Shown piece by piece: positions 1 to 9,218 of a stretch of 43,817 nt of DNA. The position numbers and the translations under genes are program-made. Every line of letters begins with the position of its first letter. The first letter of the stretch is position 1. The stretch covers positions 1-43,817 of the forward strand of contig JANXWE010000084.1 in the NCBI GenBank assembly GCA_025351325.1. The letters are read 5' to 3'. The notes beneath the pieces are model-generated. The model made no database searches and was not told the DNA's origin. It saw nothing but the letters and a program-made list of their open reading frames with translations. This DNA is from Fimbriiglobus sp. GTDB lineage: Bacteria > Planctomycetota > Planctomycetia > Gemmatales > Gemmataceae.

Positions 1-1
1 G

Positions 2-1666
2 AATGTCGGAAATGTCTCTCCTGATACTCCGCATTCCGAACTCCGCACTCCGCACTTTCAAGATGAGATCCTCCCCTTCAGCGGCAAGCCGCGGATCATG
101 ATTCTCGGAGGCGGGCCGAACCGGATCGGGCAGGGGATCGAGTTCGATTATTGTTGTGTTCAGGCGGCGCTGGCCCTGCGGCAAGCGGGGTATGAAGTAA
201 TCATGGTGAACTCCAACCCGGAGACCGTGAGCACCGATTACGACACGTCGGATCATCTCTTCTTCGAGCCGCTGACGGCCGAAGATGTGCTGAACATTTA
301 CGAGCGGATGAAGCCCGAAGGGGTGATCGTGCAGTTCGGCGGTCAGACGCCATTGAACCTCGCCAAGCCGCTCTCGGAAGCGGGCCTGCCCATCATCGGG
401 ACGAGCGTCGACAGCATCGATCAAGCCGAAGACCGCGAGCGCTTCTCGAAGCTCATCACGGAACTCGGCCTGAAGCAGCCGGCCAACGATCACACCAAGG
501 ATCTGACCGAAGGCTTGGGGATGGCCCGCCGCATCGGCTACCCGGTCCTGGTGCGACCCAGCTTCGTGCTCGGCGGCCGGGCAATGGAGATCGTCTACGA
601 CGAAGAATCGCTGACGCGCTACCTGAGTCGGGCCCTGGAAGCATCGCCGGGCAAGCCGCTGTTGATCGACAAGTTTTTGCAGAACGCCACCGAGGTCGAT
701 GTCGATTGCCTCTGCGACGGGCACCGCACCGTGATCGGCGGGGTGATGCAGCACATCGAGGAGGCGGGGATTCACTCGGGCGATTCGGCCTGTGTGATCC
801 CGCCGCACAGCCTGCCGAAGGAAGTGATCGAAGAGATCAAACGGCAGACGCGGGTGCTCGCCAAAGCCCTGCACGTGAAGGGGTTGATGAACATCCAGTT
901 CGCGGTGACTGGGTTGAACCCAGACGGCACCACGAGCGAAGAACCGGTGGTGTACATTCTCGAAGCGAACCCGCGTGCCAGTCGCACGATCCCGTTCGTG
1001 AGCAAAGCCACGGGTGTGCAACTCGCACGGCTCGCCAGCCTGGTGATGGTCGGCAAGACGCTCGACGAACTCGGGGTCATCGGCGAAGTGGTACCCAGCC
1101 ATTACTCGGTGAAAGAGAGCGTCTTCCCGTTCAACAAGTTCCCCGGCATCGACATCATCCTCGGGCCGGAAATGAAGTCGACCGGCGAAGTGATGGGCAG
1201 CGACCTGAAGATGCCCATGGCGTTTGCCAAAGCGCAGATGGCGGCGAATGCACCGTTGCCGACCAAAGGGACGATCTTCATTTCGGTGGCCGGGAACGAC
1301 AAACAGACGATCGTGCCGGTGGCGAAGCAGTTCGCCGAGATGGGCTACAAATTGATCGCAACGTCGGGCACGGCGAACGTTCTGAAGTGCCACGGGGTGC
1401 CCGTGGAGACGATCTTGAAGATTCAAGAAGGGGCGCGGCCGGACATTTTGGACAAGATGAAGAACGGCGAGATCGCGATGGTGCTGAACACGCCGACGGG
1501 GCGAGGCAGCCAAACGGACGAGGGGAAAATCCGCTCGGCCGCTGTCAGCCACCGCATCACCTGCCTGACGACGTTGTCCGCGGCGTTCGCCGCCGTGGAA
1601 GCGTGCAAAGCGCTACGGGAACAGGAGATCACCGTGACGGCGCTCCAGGATTGGTTTCCGAATTAG
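2..1666 (+). CDS. carB: Carbamoyl-phosphate synthase large subunit, 3' part (window edge)
   Basis: This is the C-terminal half of the large subunit, which joins ammonia, bicarbonate and two ATP into carbamoyl phosphate for arginine and pyrimidine synthesis in the cytoplasm. The frame is open to the first base, so the gene starts outside the window; the ATG at 98 is internal. From that point the second synthetase unit is visible: GGGPNRIGQGIEFDYCC, NPETVSTDYDTSD, FGGQTPLNLA, an ATP-grasp core (LVRPSFVLGGRAMEIV, EANPRASRTIPF) and a final MGS-like allosteric domain (SVAGNDKQ, IATSGTANVL, NTPTGRGSQTDE) over about the last 125 residues. Unusually, the stretch just before GGGPNRIG, encoded by bases 20-60, is made of CTCCGCA repeats where the family normally has the linker between the two synthetase halves. 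Identity is certain; only the linker is odd. Confidence 0.95.
   Translation, partial: NVGNVSPDTPHSELRTPHFQDEILPFSGKPRIMILGGGPNRIGQGIEFDYCCVQAALALRQAGYEVIMVNSNPETVSTDYDTSDHLFFEPLTAEDVLNIYERMKPEGVIVQFGGQTPLNLAKPLSEAGLPIIGTSVDSIDQAEDRERFSKLITELGLKQPANDHTKDLTEGLGMARRIGYPVLVRPSFVLGGRAMEIVYDEESLTRYLSRALEASPGKPLLIDKFLQNATEVDVDCLCDGHRTVIGGVMQHIEEAGIHSGDSACVIPPHSLPKEVIEEIKRQTRVLAKALHVKGLMNIQFAVTGLNPDGTTSEEPVVYILEANPRASRTIPFVSKATGVQLARLASLVMVGKTLDELGVIGEVVPSHYSVKESVFPFNKFPGIDIILGPEMKSTGEVMGSDLKMPMAFAKAQMAANAPLPTKGTIFISVAGNDKQTIVPVAKQFAEMGYKLIATSGTANVLKCHGVPVETILKIQEGARPDILDKMKNGEIAMVLNTPTGRGSQTDEGKIRSAAVSHRITCLTTLSAAFAAVEACKALREQEITVTALQDWFPN
26..55. repeat. CTCCGCAC-type short repeats in the carB linker
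   Basis: Three near copies of ACTCCGCAT/C occur at 26-34, 40-48 and 47-55. They are read in frame as a Ser/Thr/Pro/His-rich stretch (TPHSELRTPHF) in the interdomain linker of carB. The pattern looks like an intergenic repeat that has been accepted in a coding region. Confidence 0.6.
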
Positions 1667-1755
1667 CCGCGAGACGTCCGTCGAGCGCGAACCACACCGT
1701 GGCTCCGGGGAGCGCGGGCCGACCCGCGAGTCCCCCTCTCATGAGGATTCTGAGC

Positions 1756-3126
1756 ATGACCCTGAGCGAACTGAAGGCCCATTACGCGTCTCATGGGCAA
1801 TCGCACGTCTTCGCGGGGTGGGACACGCTCTCGGATAAGCAGCGCAGCGCGTTCCAGACGCAATTGGAAAGTGTCGATCTCGACCTGTTGGCCGACCTCT
1901 ATTTGCTGCGGAACGAACCATCCGCGGCATTGCCAGCACGCGAATATATCGACCCGCTGCCCGTGGTCGGGGCCGACGAGGTGCCACCTTCGGCTAAAAC
2001 GGCCGGCGAACTCGCCCTGTGGAACAGCGAAGTTGCGGTGCTCGTCGTCGCCGGCGGCCAAGGGACTCGCTTGGGTTTCGACAAGCCAAAAGGGTTGTTT
2101 CCCATCGGCCCGGTCTCGGGGGCCAGCCTGTTCCAAATTCACGCCGAGAAGGTATTGGCCCTGTCGTGGAAGTACGAAACCGAAGTGCCGTTGTTGGTGA
2201 TGACCAGCGCGGCCACACATGCGGAGACGGTGGAATTCTTCCACGAAGAAGGTTTCTTCGGCCTCGCCGAAAGCCAGGTGAAATTCTTCCAACAAGGGAC
2301 GATGCCGGCGCTCGACTTAGCCACGGGGCAGTTGCTGCTCGACGCGCCGGGCCAACTCTTCCTCGGGCCGAACGGCCACGGCGGCACGCTGACGGCGCTG
2401 CACGATTCCGGCCTGCTCGCCGAGTTGGAAGCCGCCGGGATCAAGCAGATTTTCTACTTCCAAGTCGACAATCCGCTGGTGAAGATCGCCGACCCGAGTT
2501 TCGTCGGCCAGCACATCCAATCGCGTGCGGAAGTGTCGTCCAAGGTGGTCTTCAAAGAAGTCGGCGAGGAGAAAGTCGGGATTCTGGCGCTGCTCGATGG
2601 CCGCTGCGGGATCGTGGAATATTCGGACATGCCGACCGAGATGCTGAATGAACGCGGCGACGATGGGGCACTCGCATTCCGTGCCGGCAACCCGGCGATC
2701 CACATTTTCGACGTGCCATTTTTGAAGCGGATTACGACGGGTGCCCACCGACTGGGGTACCACATCGCCAAGAAGAAAGTGCCGTACTACGACGACGCCA
2801 CGGGTACCACTGTGACCCCGACGGTCGAGAACGCCTTGAAGTTCGAGCTGTTCGTCTTCGATGCGCTGCCATTGGCCGACCGTTGGCTGGCGGTGCAAAC
2901 CGTCCGGGACGAGGAGTTCGCCCCGCTGAAGAATGCGACCGGCAACGATTCCCCGGACTCGGCACGAGCGCTGATGATCGCCCAGGCATACCGTTGGTTA
3001 GGGTTGCCAAAAGGTAGTGTGCCGGTGGAAATTTCACCGTTGTATGCCCTGGATGCCGACGAAGCACGGTCGAAAGTGGAAGCGAGCTTTGCACCGACGG
3101 TGCCGACGTATTTGCAAGCGGAGTGA
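1756..3126 (+). CDS. UDP-sugar pyrophosphorylase (UAP1/UGP family)
   Basis: This 456-residue enzyme belongs to the eukaryote-like UDPGP family, which makes UDP-N-acetylhexosamine or UDP-glucose from UTP and the sugar 1-phosphate. Visible family motifs are the nucleotide loop VVAGGQGTRLGFDKPKG near residue 100, GPNGHGGTLTALHDSG, QVDNPLVKIADPSFVG, SSKVVFKEVGEEKVG, GNPAIHIFDVPFL and the late KFELFVFDA. The whole set fits the UAP1 branch better than UGP, but substrate cannot be fixed by eye. I chose ATG 1756 because an AGGA lies eight bases upstream; ATG 1741 is in frame but lacks such a site. The open frame reaching back into carB is a shadow. The downstream neighbour makes GDP-mannose, so this is a local nucleotide-sugar block. 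Confidence 0.88.
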   Translation: MTLSELKAHYASHGQSHVFAGWDTLSDKQRSAFQTQLESVDLDLLADLYLLRNEPSAALPAREYIDPLPVVGADEVPPSAKTAGELALWNSEVAVLVVAGGQGTRLGFDKPKGLFPIGPVSGASLFQIHAEKVLALSWKYETEVPLLVMTSAATHAETVEFFHEEGFFGLAESQVKFFQQGTMPALDLATGQLLLDAPGQLFLGPNGHGGTLTALHDSGLLAELEAAGIKQIFYFQVDNPLVKIADPSFVGQHIQSRAEVSSKVVFKEVGEEKVGILALLDGRCGIVEYSDMPTEMLNERGDDGALAFRAGNPAIHIFDVPFLKRITTGAHRLGYHIAKKKVPYYDDATGTTVTPTVENALKFELFVFDALPLADRWLAVQTVRDEEFAPLKNATGNDSPDSARALMIAQAYRWLGLPKGSVPVEISPLYALDADEARSKVEASFAPTVPTYLQAE

Positions 3127-3171
3127 AGATCGTTCCTCTGGATGGTTTCCAACACAACATAGGTCGTTGAA

Positions 3172-4260
3172 ATGTTGCATGCGATGATTATGGCCGGGGG
3201 GGGTGGTACGCGGTTTTGGCCGCGGAGCCGGAACGCTCGCCCGAAGCAGTTTCTGAACTTCAGCGGGGAACGATCGCTGCTGCAAGGGACGCTGGATCGC
3301 ATTGCCCCGATCGTGCCACCGGGGCGATGCTGGGTCGTCACGGGGGCCGATTACATCGAGGAGACCGCGGCGCAATTGCCGGAGCTGAGTCGGGATCGGA
3401 TCGTCGGTGAGCCGTGCCGTCGGGATACGGCGCCGTGCATCGCCCTCGGTGCGGCCCTGATTGCCAACAGCGACCCGGACGCCACGATCATCGTCATGCC
3501 GGCGGATCACCTCATTGAACCGGAGCGCGAGTTCCAACGGGCGGTACATGCGGCGGAGCAGTTCGCCGAAGAATTTCCGGAGTCGCTGTTCACCTTCGGC
3601 ATCCCGCCGACGTTCCCGAGCACCGGCTACGGTTACATCCAACGCGGTTCGAAGGCGTCCGAGCGCAACGGGATTTCACTGTACCAAGTGAAAGAGTTCA
3701 AAGAGAAACCGGCGGCCGAGTTGGCGGAGGAATACGTGGCCTCAGGGAATTACGACTGGAACAGTGGCATCTTCGTTTGGAAGGCCGCGACCATTTGGAA
3801 GGAACTCGAAGCCAGTCGGCCCGACATCGCCGCCGGGGTGAAACGGATCGCCGACGCGTGGCCGACGGCGAACCGCGCGGCCATATTCGCCAAGGAATAC
3901 GAGGCGATGAAGGGGGCCAGCATCGATTACGCCGTGATGCAGGACGCCGGGCGAGCCGGGAAGGTCAAGATGCTCTCGACCCCGTATCAGTGGGACGACG
4001 TCGGTAGTTGGCTGGCACTTGAGCGGCACAATCCGCAGGATGCGCACGGCAACACGGTGCAGGGCCAACACATCACCATCGACACGACCGGCTGCGTCAT
4101 CTCGGCCCAAGCGGGGCACCTCATCGCCACCATCGGCGTGCACGATCTGGTGATCATCCAAGACGGCAATGCCACCCTCGTGGCCCGCAAGTCGGACGAA
4201 GCCCGCGTGAAGGAAATCGTCGACCGCCTGAAGAAAGACCAACGGGGCGAGTACCTGTGA
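3172..4260 (+). CDS. manC: Mannose-1-phosphate guanylyltransferase
   Basis: This 362-residue protein makes GDP-mannose from GTP and mannose 1-phosphate for glycan synthesis. The N-terminus has the nucleotidyltransferase signature MIMAGGGGTRFWPRSR followed by PKQF, then VMPADHLI, STGYGYIQ, VKEFKEKP, YDWNSGIFVWK and WDDVGSWLAL, the normal order for the family. The length matches the single-domain form: the phosphomannose isomerase cupin domain of the longer bifunctional ManC/AlgA enzymes is absent. It follows the UDP-sugar pyrophosphorylase by 45 bases and its stop overlaps the start of ruvX by four bases (GTGA), so the two are probably translated from one message. Confidence 0.93.
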   Translation: MLHAMIMAGGGGTRFWPRSRNARPKQFLNFSGERSLLQGTLDRIAPIVPPGRCWVVTGADYIEETAAQLPELSRDRIVGEPCRRDTAPCIALGAALIANSDPDATIIVMPADHLIEPEREFQRAVHAAEQFAEEFPESLFTFGIPPTFPSTGYGYIQRGSKASERNGISLYQVKEFKEKPAAELAEEYVASGNYDWNSGIFVWKAATIWKELEASRPDIAAGVKRIADAWPTANRAAIFAKEYEAMKGASIDYAVMQDAGRAGKVKMLSTPYQWDDVGSWLALERHNPQDAHGNTVQGQHITIDTTGCVISAQAGHLIATIGVHDLVIIQDGNATLVARKSDEARVKEIVDRLKKDQRGEYL

Positions 4261-4721
4261 TCCGTTCCCCCGGCCGGCTATTGGGCGTCGATTACGGCAC
4301 GGTGCGCATCGGCCTGAGCATCACCGATCCCGACCGCATTTTGGCCAGCCCACTGGAAACCTACAGCCGCCGCACGGTGACCCAAGACGCGGCGTATTTG
4401 GCGACTCTGGTGCGGGTGCAGGGCGTCACGGGGATCGTGCTGGGCATCGCAGTGAGTCTGAACGGGCACGAAGGCCCGAAGGCCCAAGAGTGCCGGGCGT
4501 TCGGAACGTGGCTCGAAGGTGCCACGGGATTACCGGTGCAATTCAGCGATGAACGGTTCACCTCGGCACTCGCGGACGATCTGATGTTCGACGCCAAGAT
4601 GACCAAGCAGAAACGAAACGAGCGGCGAGACATGCTCGCCGCCACGTTGATTTTGAAAGGGTTCCTGGAAGGTGGCTGCGAACCGTATCGGCCGCAGCCG
4701 CCGGGGGATCAGGAGGTGTAA
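4257..4721 (+). CDS. ruvX: RuvX/YqgF-type Holliday junction resolvase or pre-16S rRNA nuclease
   Basis: This 154-residue RNase H-fold nuclease carries the family landmarks: LLGVDYGTVRIGLSITD at the N-terminus with the first catalytic Asp, VLGIAVSLNGHEG in the middle (usually G-x-P in place of AVS), FSDERFTS with the acidic residue, and the C-terminal RRDMLAATLILKGFL with the last Asp. Family members process the 5' end of 16S rRNA in E. coli and have been proposed to resolve Holliday junctions. The start is GTG at 4257, overlapping the manC stop. It converges with the MFS gene, and the two 3' ends overlap by 13 bases with no visible terminator. Confidence 0.92.
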   Translation: MIRSPGRLLGVDYGTVRIGLSITDPDRILASPLETYSRRTVTQDAAYLATLVRVQGVTGIVLGIAVSLNGHEGPKAQECRAFGTWLEGATGLPVQFSDERFTSALADDLMFDAKMTKQKRNERRDMLAATLILKGFLEGGCEPYRPQPPGDQEV

Positions 4722-6406
4722 TCCCTCTTATCTTCGACCGCTTCACCATGTTCCAAGTGAACCTGCTTGTAGCCACCGATGGCCATGAAGTAGATCAACA
4801 GAAGCAAGAAGCCGACGGCCAGGGCGGCGGGCACGGCGGCCGTCCAGAGCAGGGCTTTCCGCGAACCGTAGTTCTTGGCTTCGTCGAGGAAAGGGGCATC
4901 GACTTCGATATTCGGTTTGCCGTCTTTTTCCCACCATGCCAAGGTCTGGGTGAGGGATTTCTCCAGTTCTTCGGGCACCGGTTTCCCGGCATCCTTTTCT
5001 TTCTTCATGGTTTCGAAATCGGCTTCGAGCGTCGTCTTCAATCCCTTCGGCGCTTCCTTTTTCTCGTCGAGGGCGGCTTTGATCTTCGCTTGGTTGCCGA
5101 CGTAATCTTCGGCCACCTTAGTCTTGCCGTTGTCCAAGCCCGCGATCTTCGGGGCCGTGTTCGGCAGAATCTCGGTCACGAGTGGGAAGCCCGCTTCCTT
5201 GTCCGACTTATAGCGGGTGTAGGTGGCTTCGGATTTTTCTTTCAGCAGCGTTACGGCGGCGTAATCCTGCTTGTACCCGATTCCGGGGCCGCCGAGCATC
5301 CCGGCGGAAATCATCCCGATGCCGCCGCTAATGCCGAGTGCCAACGCCCCACCTTTCGGGAAGCGTTCAGAAATCACACCAAGCATAGTCGGCCAGTAGA
5401 ACGTTTTACCGATGCCGTAGATCGTGACGGCACCGATCCAAAGCCAAATCGTGTTTGTGTACGATTGTCCTAAGAGGTAGAGACCGAGCGTTCCAAGTAG
5501 CGCACTGATCAACAGGAGTCCGATCGGGTTGATGCGGTGGACGATCGGCCCGGCGAAGAACCTCAAAACGAACATTAACGCGTTCGTCCAGATGAACGCC
5601 AAGAGCGCCTTGGTTTCGTCTTTCAGCACGGTCGTGGTGATGTTGGTGATCCAACTATCGGTGCCGAGTTCGACGTAGCCGACGAGGGCGTGCAGCAAGA
5701 AAAGGAACAGTAAGATCGGGCTGATCAGGGCGATGAACATACCACCGGTCGAAACGCCGGAGGAGCTCGCTTCCGAACGCGGGAAGGGGCGGTTGCACAT
5801 CAACAAGCCGTACATCAGCACGGGGACGAGGAACAAGCCGAGTTTGATTTCCCAGCGGATCGGGGTGTCGAGTTGGCCGAAGCCGAGGCCGATGACGGCG
5901 CCGAGAATCAGGCCGAGTGGCCAACCGGCGTGCAGGATGTTCAGCCAGTGCGTCTTGTTTTTGGGGAACAGGGTCGCGGTGAGCGGGTTGATCACCGCTT
6001 CGCACGTGCCGTTACCGAGGGCGAACAGGAACATCCCGACGCTGAGGCAGTTGAACGCGGCGGCGCGGCCGAACTGTTCGTACACCGCGGTCGCGGCAAA
6101 CGTGACCACGGCGGAGGAGAGGTGCAGCAGGAACGCGACGAGCATCAGTTTGCCGTAGCCGAAGCGGTCGGCGAAGAAGCTGAAGAAGATGATCGCCAAG
6201 CCGAAGCCGGCCAGACCACCCCCGGAGATGCCCCCGAGTTCGCTCTGCGTGAATCCGAATTGGTTCCCCCAATCCTTCAAGATTAATCCGCGAACCGAGA
6301 AGCCGATGCCGGCGGCGATGAGCGTCATGAAGCTGGCCCAGAAGAGCAGCTTCTCATTGATTCCGGAGGACGCGGGCGCCCCCATCATTTTCGGCGAACT
6401 AGCCAT
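4709..6406 (-). CDS. Major facilitator superfamily transporter with a long cytosolic or periplasmic loop
   Basis: This 565-residue inner-membrane protein has many hydrophobic segments in two blocks and Gly-rich helices typical of MFS carriers (ISGGGLAGFGLAIIFFSFFADRFG resembles the loop 2-3 motif region). The first block ends with a hydrophilic stretch near residue 215 and the second resumes at LISPILLFLFLL. The substrate is unknown; the general look resembles FucP or nucleoside-type carriers. The oddity is a charged Lys/Glu-rich insert of about 135 residues (roughly 378-513) just before the last membrane helix and a charged C-tail. Start chosen at 6406 (MASSPKMM) because translation from the upstream in-frame codons gives Arg/Ser-rich nonsense; GGAG lies upstream. 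Transcribed in the same direction as the kinase behind it. Confidence 0.8.
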   Translation of the reverse strand: MASSPKMMGAPASSGINEKLLFWASFMTLIAAGIGFSVRGLILKDWGNQFGFTQSELGGISGGGLAGFGLAIIFFSFFADRFGYGKLMLVAFLLHLSSAVVTFAATAVYEQFGRAAAFNCLSVGMFLFALGNGTCEAVINPLTATLFPKNKTHWLNILHAGWPLGLILGAVIGLGFGQLDTPIRWEIKLGLFLVPVLMYGLLMCNRPFPRSEASSSGVSTGGMFIALISPILLFLFLLHALVGYVELGTDSWITNITTTVLKDETKALLAFIWTNALMFVLRFFAGPIVHRINPIGLLLISALLGTLGLYLLGQSYTNTIWLWIGAVTIYGIGKTFYWPTMLGVISERFPKGGALALGISGGIGMISAGMLGGPGIGYKQDYAAVTLLKEKSEATYTRYKSDKEAGFPLVTEILPNTAPKIAGLDNGKTKVAEDYVGNQAKIKAALDEKKEAPKGLKTTLEADFETMKKEKDAGKPVPEELEKSLTQTLAWWEKDGKPNIEVDAPFLDEAKNYGSRKALLWTAAVPAALAVGFLLLLIYFMAIGGYKQVHLEHGEAVEDKRDYTS

Positions 6407-6576
6407 CGGATGCGGACTCCAAGAAGAGAGGTACCGAAGTACGGGAAAGTGTGGGGATGATACCAACCCCGATTGATGAGGGCCACTAAATTGATCGGTG
6501 CCCGAATGGAAAGGGGCGAAAGCGGAGATGTGCCAACGGCTCCGGAATGCACTCCGGAACCGTACTGTCGAACCAA

Positions 6577-8016
6577 TTACACTTCCGGCATGATGTACTT
6601 GCGGAGCACCGAGTAGTACGCTTCGCAGCGTTCGAGCCACAAGCCGGGGTCGCTGGGCATGTACATTTTCATCGGTCGGAAATCGACGATCACCGCCACG
6701 CGGTTCGCATCGATCTTGTTCATTTTCAACGACACTTCAATCGGTTCCCGGCCTCGCCCGATGGAACGCCACGACCCGGACAGGAACGAAAAGACCCCAC
6801 TGCGGCCGGCCGGATCTTTCCAGCCCGGGGGCAGTTCGAGCCGGACGCGGATCAGGCCCGGCTCGTTTTCGACGACTTGCCCCTGCACCTCTTCGATAAA
6901 GCCCCGGAGTTTGATCGCAGCCAGTTTTTCGGGCAAGCACGCTTCCAGCGTGTCCGACAAAATAAATCGGTCGTCGATGTCGTCGACCGGCGTCGACGAC
7001 ATCGCGGAGACCTGAATCTGCGTCGGCTCGGGTGGCGTGTAATCGGCGGGTTTACTCGCATCCCAGCAATCCCAGCCGACGCCGCGCGAGAACTGATCGC
7101 ACAGCTCTTTCATGTTCTGGTGGCGTTCGCTCGGATATTTCAACAGCGCGATTTGCACGGCCGCTTCCACCACGGCCGGGATGTGACCGGCGCCGACGCG
7201 GTTGAACCTGGGCGGCGCGTCGCGGACGTGGGCGGTGAGCAGCTTCTGTTGATCTTCGTAGTCGAACGGCAACCGGCCGGTCAGCAGTTCGTAGAGCATC
7301 ACCCCGACGCTGTAAATATCGGCGCGGGCGTCGGTGCTGTCGCCCCGGATCATCTCGGGGCTGACGTACGCCGGGGTTCCGCAGGCGAAGATCGGCCCTT
7401 GGCCGGTGAGTTCCGCCAACTGAATATGAGGCTTCGCCGAGAACCCGGCGAAGCCGAAGTCCATGACGCGGATCGATTCTTTGTCGGTACCGTGATCCAA
7501 GACCATCAAGTTGGCGGGCTTCAAATCGCGGTGGACGATACCCCCGAGTTGGGCGGCGTACAGGGCGTGGGCCAGTGGCCCGAGGAGCAGCCCGACCCGA
7601 TCATGGTGCAAAATGCGGTCGCGCTGCAACACGGCTTCCAGGGTGATGCCCGGGATGTACTCGAGCACGAGGCACGACCCGAGCGGGTCGTCGAGCGAGG
7701 CGTCGAGGAGTCGAACCACATAGGGATGTTGGAAGCCGAGCATCGACTGGACTTCGGCTTCGAAGAATTGGCGGAACCGCGGGGCGATGGTCGCCTCGTC
7801 TTTGATCCGCTTGACGACGACGCGGGAATTCGGATCGGTCGTCGATTGGGCCAGGAAGACGTGCGCATTGCTCCCCTCGCCGAGATACTTCCGGACGCGG
7901 TACTTGCCGAGGAACGTCTGCCCGATGTAGGCATCCGCATCGTGGCGCGGTAGTGCCGCCGTGAGTACGATCGGCGTTTCTTCAACCCGTTTGGCGGACG
8001 ACCCGAAAAGCCGCAT
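6577..8016 (-). CDS. Soluble serine/threonine protein kinase
   Basis: This 479-residue protein has a complete Hanks-type kinase domain at about residues 35-300: glycine loop LGEGSNAHVFLA, VVVKRIK with the ATP-binding Lys, HRDLKPANLM near 159, DFG near 184, a GTPAYVSPEMI activation segment and DIYSVGVMLYELLTGRLPF. No membrane helix is visible, so unlike many PknB-like kinases it should be cytosolic. The last 170 or so residues form an unrecognised domain with alternating strands (VRLELPPGW, VSLKMNKIDANRVAVIVDF). ATG 8016 was chosen because GAGG sits nine bases upstream; the TTG at 8031 would overlap that ribosome site. Targets are not apparent from the neighbours. Confidence 0.9.
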   Translation of the reverse strand: MRLFGSSAKRVEETPIVLTAALPRHDADAYIGQTFLGKYRVRKYLGEGSNAHVFLAQSTTDPNSRVVVKRIKDEATIAPRFRQFFEAEVQSMLGFQHPYVVRLLDASLDDPLGSCLVLEYIPGITLEAVLQRDRILHHDRVGLLLGPLAHALYAAQLGGIVHRDLKPANLMVLDHGTDKESIRVMDFGFAGFSAKPHIQLAELTGQGPIFACGTPAYVSPEMIRGDSTDARADIYSVGVMLYELLTGRLPFDYEDQQKLLTAHVRDAPPRFNRVGAGHIPAVVEAAVQIALLKYPSERHQNMKELCDQFSRGVGWDCWDASKPADYTPPEPTQIQVSAMSSTPVDDIDDRFILSDTLEACLPEKLAAIKLRGFIEEVQGQVVENEPGLIRVRLELPPGWKDPAGRSGVFSFLSGSWRSIGRGREPIEVSLKMNKIDANRVAVIVDFRPMKMYMPSDPGLWLERCEAYYSVLRKYIMPEV

Positions 8017-8232
8017 CAGGCGTAACCTCAAAACTATCGGCGGCGCGGAGTCGGAATGTTCCGATTTCAGCGCTGTACCTTAGTTCGCGTTCTCATCGCA
8101 AGCAAATCGGCGTGCGGGTCAAGTAGCCGTCTCACAAAATTTCTGGCAACTTTCGGTGCGGCGCGGGCCTCACCCTCTCCTTTTTCGCCGCGTTCGCCGG
8201 TAGAACGATGCTTACGATTGAGGAGACGACCC

Positions 8233-9108
8233 ATGGCCGCACTGCGATACTCCCCGTCCGCGTTTCTGCTCCTCGCCTTGGCTTCGTTGATCGGATGCAA
8301 TCCGGAACCGGCCACGTTGCGCACGGCGAAGCCGGCCGATCTGCCCCCGGCCGGTGAGGCCGAATGGAAACCACTCGCGCGGCCGGCGCAGTCGTCCCCG
8401 GAGGCCCAAAAGAAATTGGATGCCCTCTTGGCCGCGCACACCGGCGGTAAACCCGAACTGTTGGCTAAGCTGAAAAATTGCACGTTCATTCGCAATGGGG
8501 CGATTGTCGTCCATGGGCCACCGGGATACGCGGCGACGCAAACGGTCGATGTGGCCTGGTCCGCGCGATTCAAACACACCACGGAATTGACCGCCGCCGC
8601 CATCACCACCAACGCGGTCGGACTCACCCCCGACGGCAATTGGCTGACGGAAGGCAATCGTCCGTTGGGGGAAACCGCCCCGGCCACACTTCCCAAAAAA
8701 AAACTGACCGAAGAAGTGCTCATCATGGCGCAGCGGCAATTGCAGGAAGACGCCTGCTTCCTGCTGTTTCCGTATGCCGATCCACTCACGCGGGTTCAGT
8801 TGGCCGACGATGCCAAGATCGGTGAGCGCGATTGCTACGGTTTGCACATCTGGACGCCGGCGCTGGCGTGCGTGATGCTACACGTCGACAAGAAGACCAG
8901 TACGATCGTGCGGATGACCTTCCTGGGATACGAAAACAGCCACGATGTGTTGAAGGTGCTGCTCTTCGACAACTTGCAAGACTTCGGCGGCGTGAAGCTC
9001 CCGGCCAAAGTGTACTTGCGCGCCGGGAGCTTCGACATCGCCGAATGGCGGAGTCTGAAGGTCACGTTCGACAAAACCTTCGACCCGAAATTCTTCGACA
9101 ACCCGTAA
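8233..9108 (+). CDS. Exported lipoprotein of unknown function
   Basis: The 291-residue product begins with a lipoprotein signal: MAALRYSPSAFLLLALA then LIGC, with the Cys at about residue 22 as the lipidation site. AGGAGA six bases before the ATG supports this start. The mature part has no catalytic motif that I recognise. Its second half (ERDCYGLHIWTP, LHVDKKTSTIVRMTF, FGGVKLPAKVYL) reads like the beta-strand pattern of LolA/outer-membrane-lipoprotein-sorting folds, where a residue pattern of protein-linked substrate followed by a 'slope' of strands is common, but this is only a resemblance. It stands alone between the divergent kinase and the aldolase gene. Confidence 0.7.
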   Translation: MAALRYSPSAFLLLALASLIGCNPEPATLRTAKPADLPPAGEAEWKPLARPAQSSPEAQKKLDALLAAHTGGKPELLAKLKNCTFIRNGAIVVHGPPGYAATQTVDVAWSARFKHTTELTAAAITTNAVGLTPDGNWLTEGNRPLGETAPATLPKKKLTEEVLIMAQRQLQEDACFLLFPYADPLTRVQLADDAKIGERDCYGLHIWTPALACVMLHVDKKTSTIVRMTFLGYENSHDVLKVLLFDNLQDFGGVKLPAKVYLRAGSFDIAEWRSLKVTFDKTFDPKFFDNP

Positions 9109-9143
9109 AGGGGATCCGAGGGTAAGCTCGCAGACCCCCCTTT
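9107..9143 (+). terminator. Possible hairpin after the lipoprotein gene
   Basis: AAAGGGG just at the stop codon can pair with CCCCTTT at 9137-9143, with an inner CGAG/CTCG stem. There is no clear U-tract after it, so it is only a weak terminator candidate. Confidence 0.3.
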
Positions 9144-9218
9144 CCGTTGACCCACTCCGCCCAATTGCTAAAACATCCATTCTTGTCCTTTCCGCGGTTC
9201 CTTCGGAGTTTCGGTTCC

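Noticed and set aside
706-1755. Upstream extension of the UDP-sugar pyrophosphorylase frame
   Set aside because: It lies inside carB in another frame and gives an Arg/Gly-rich product; a ribosome site marks the start at 1756.
6547-7953. Open frame of 468 codons opposite the Ser/Thr kinase
   Set aside because: The kinase has all catalytic motifs; the opposite frame is low in hydrophobic residues and without motifs.
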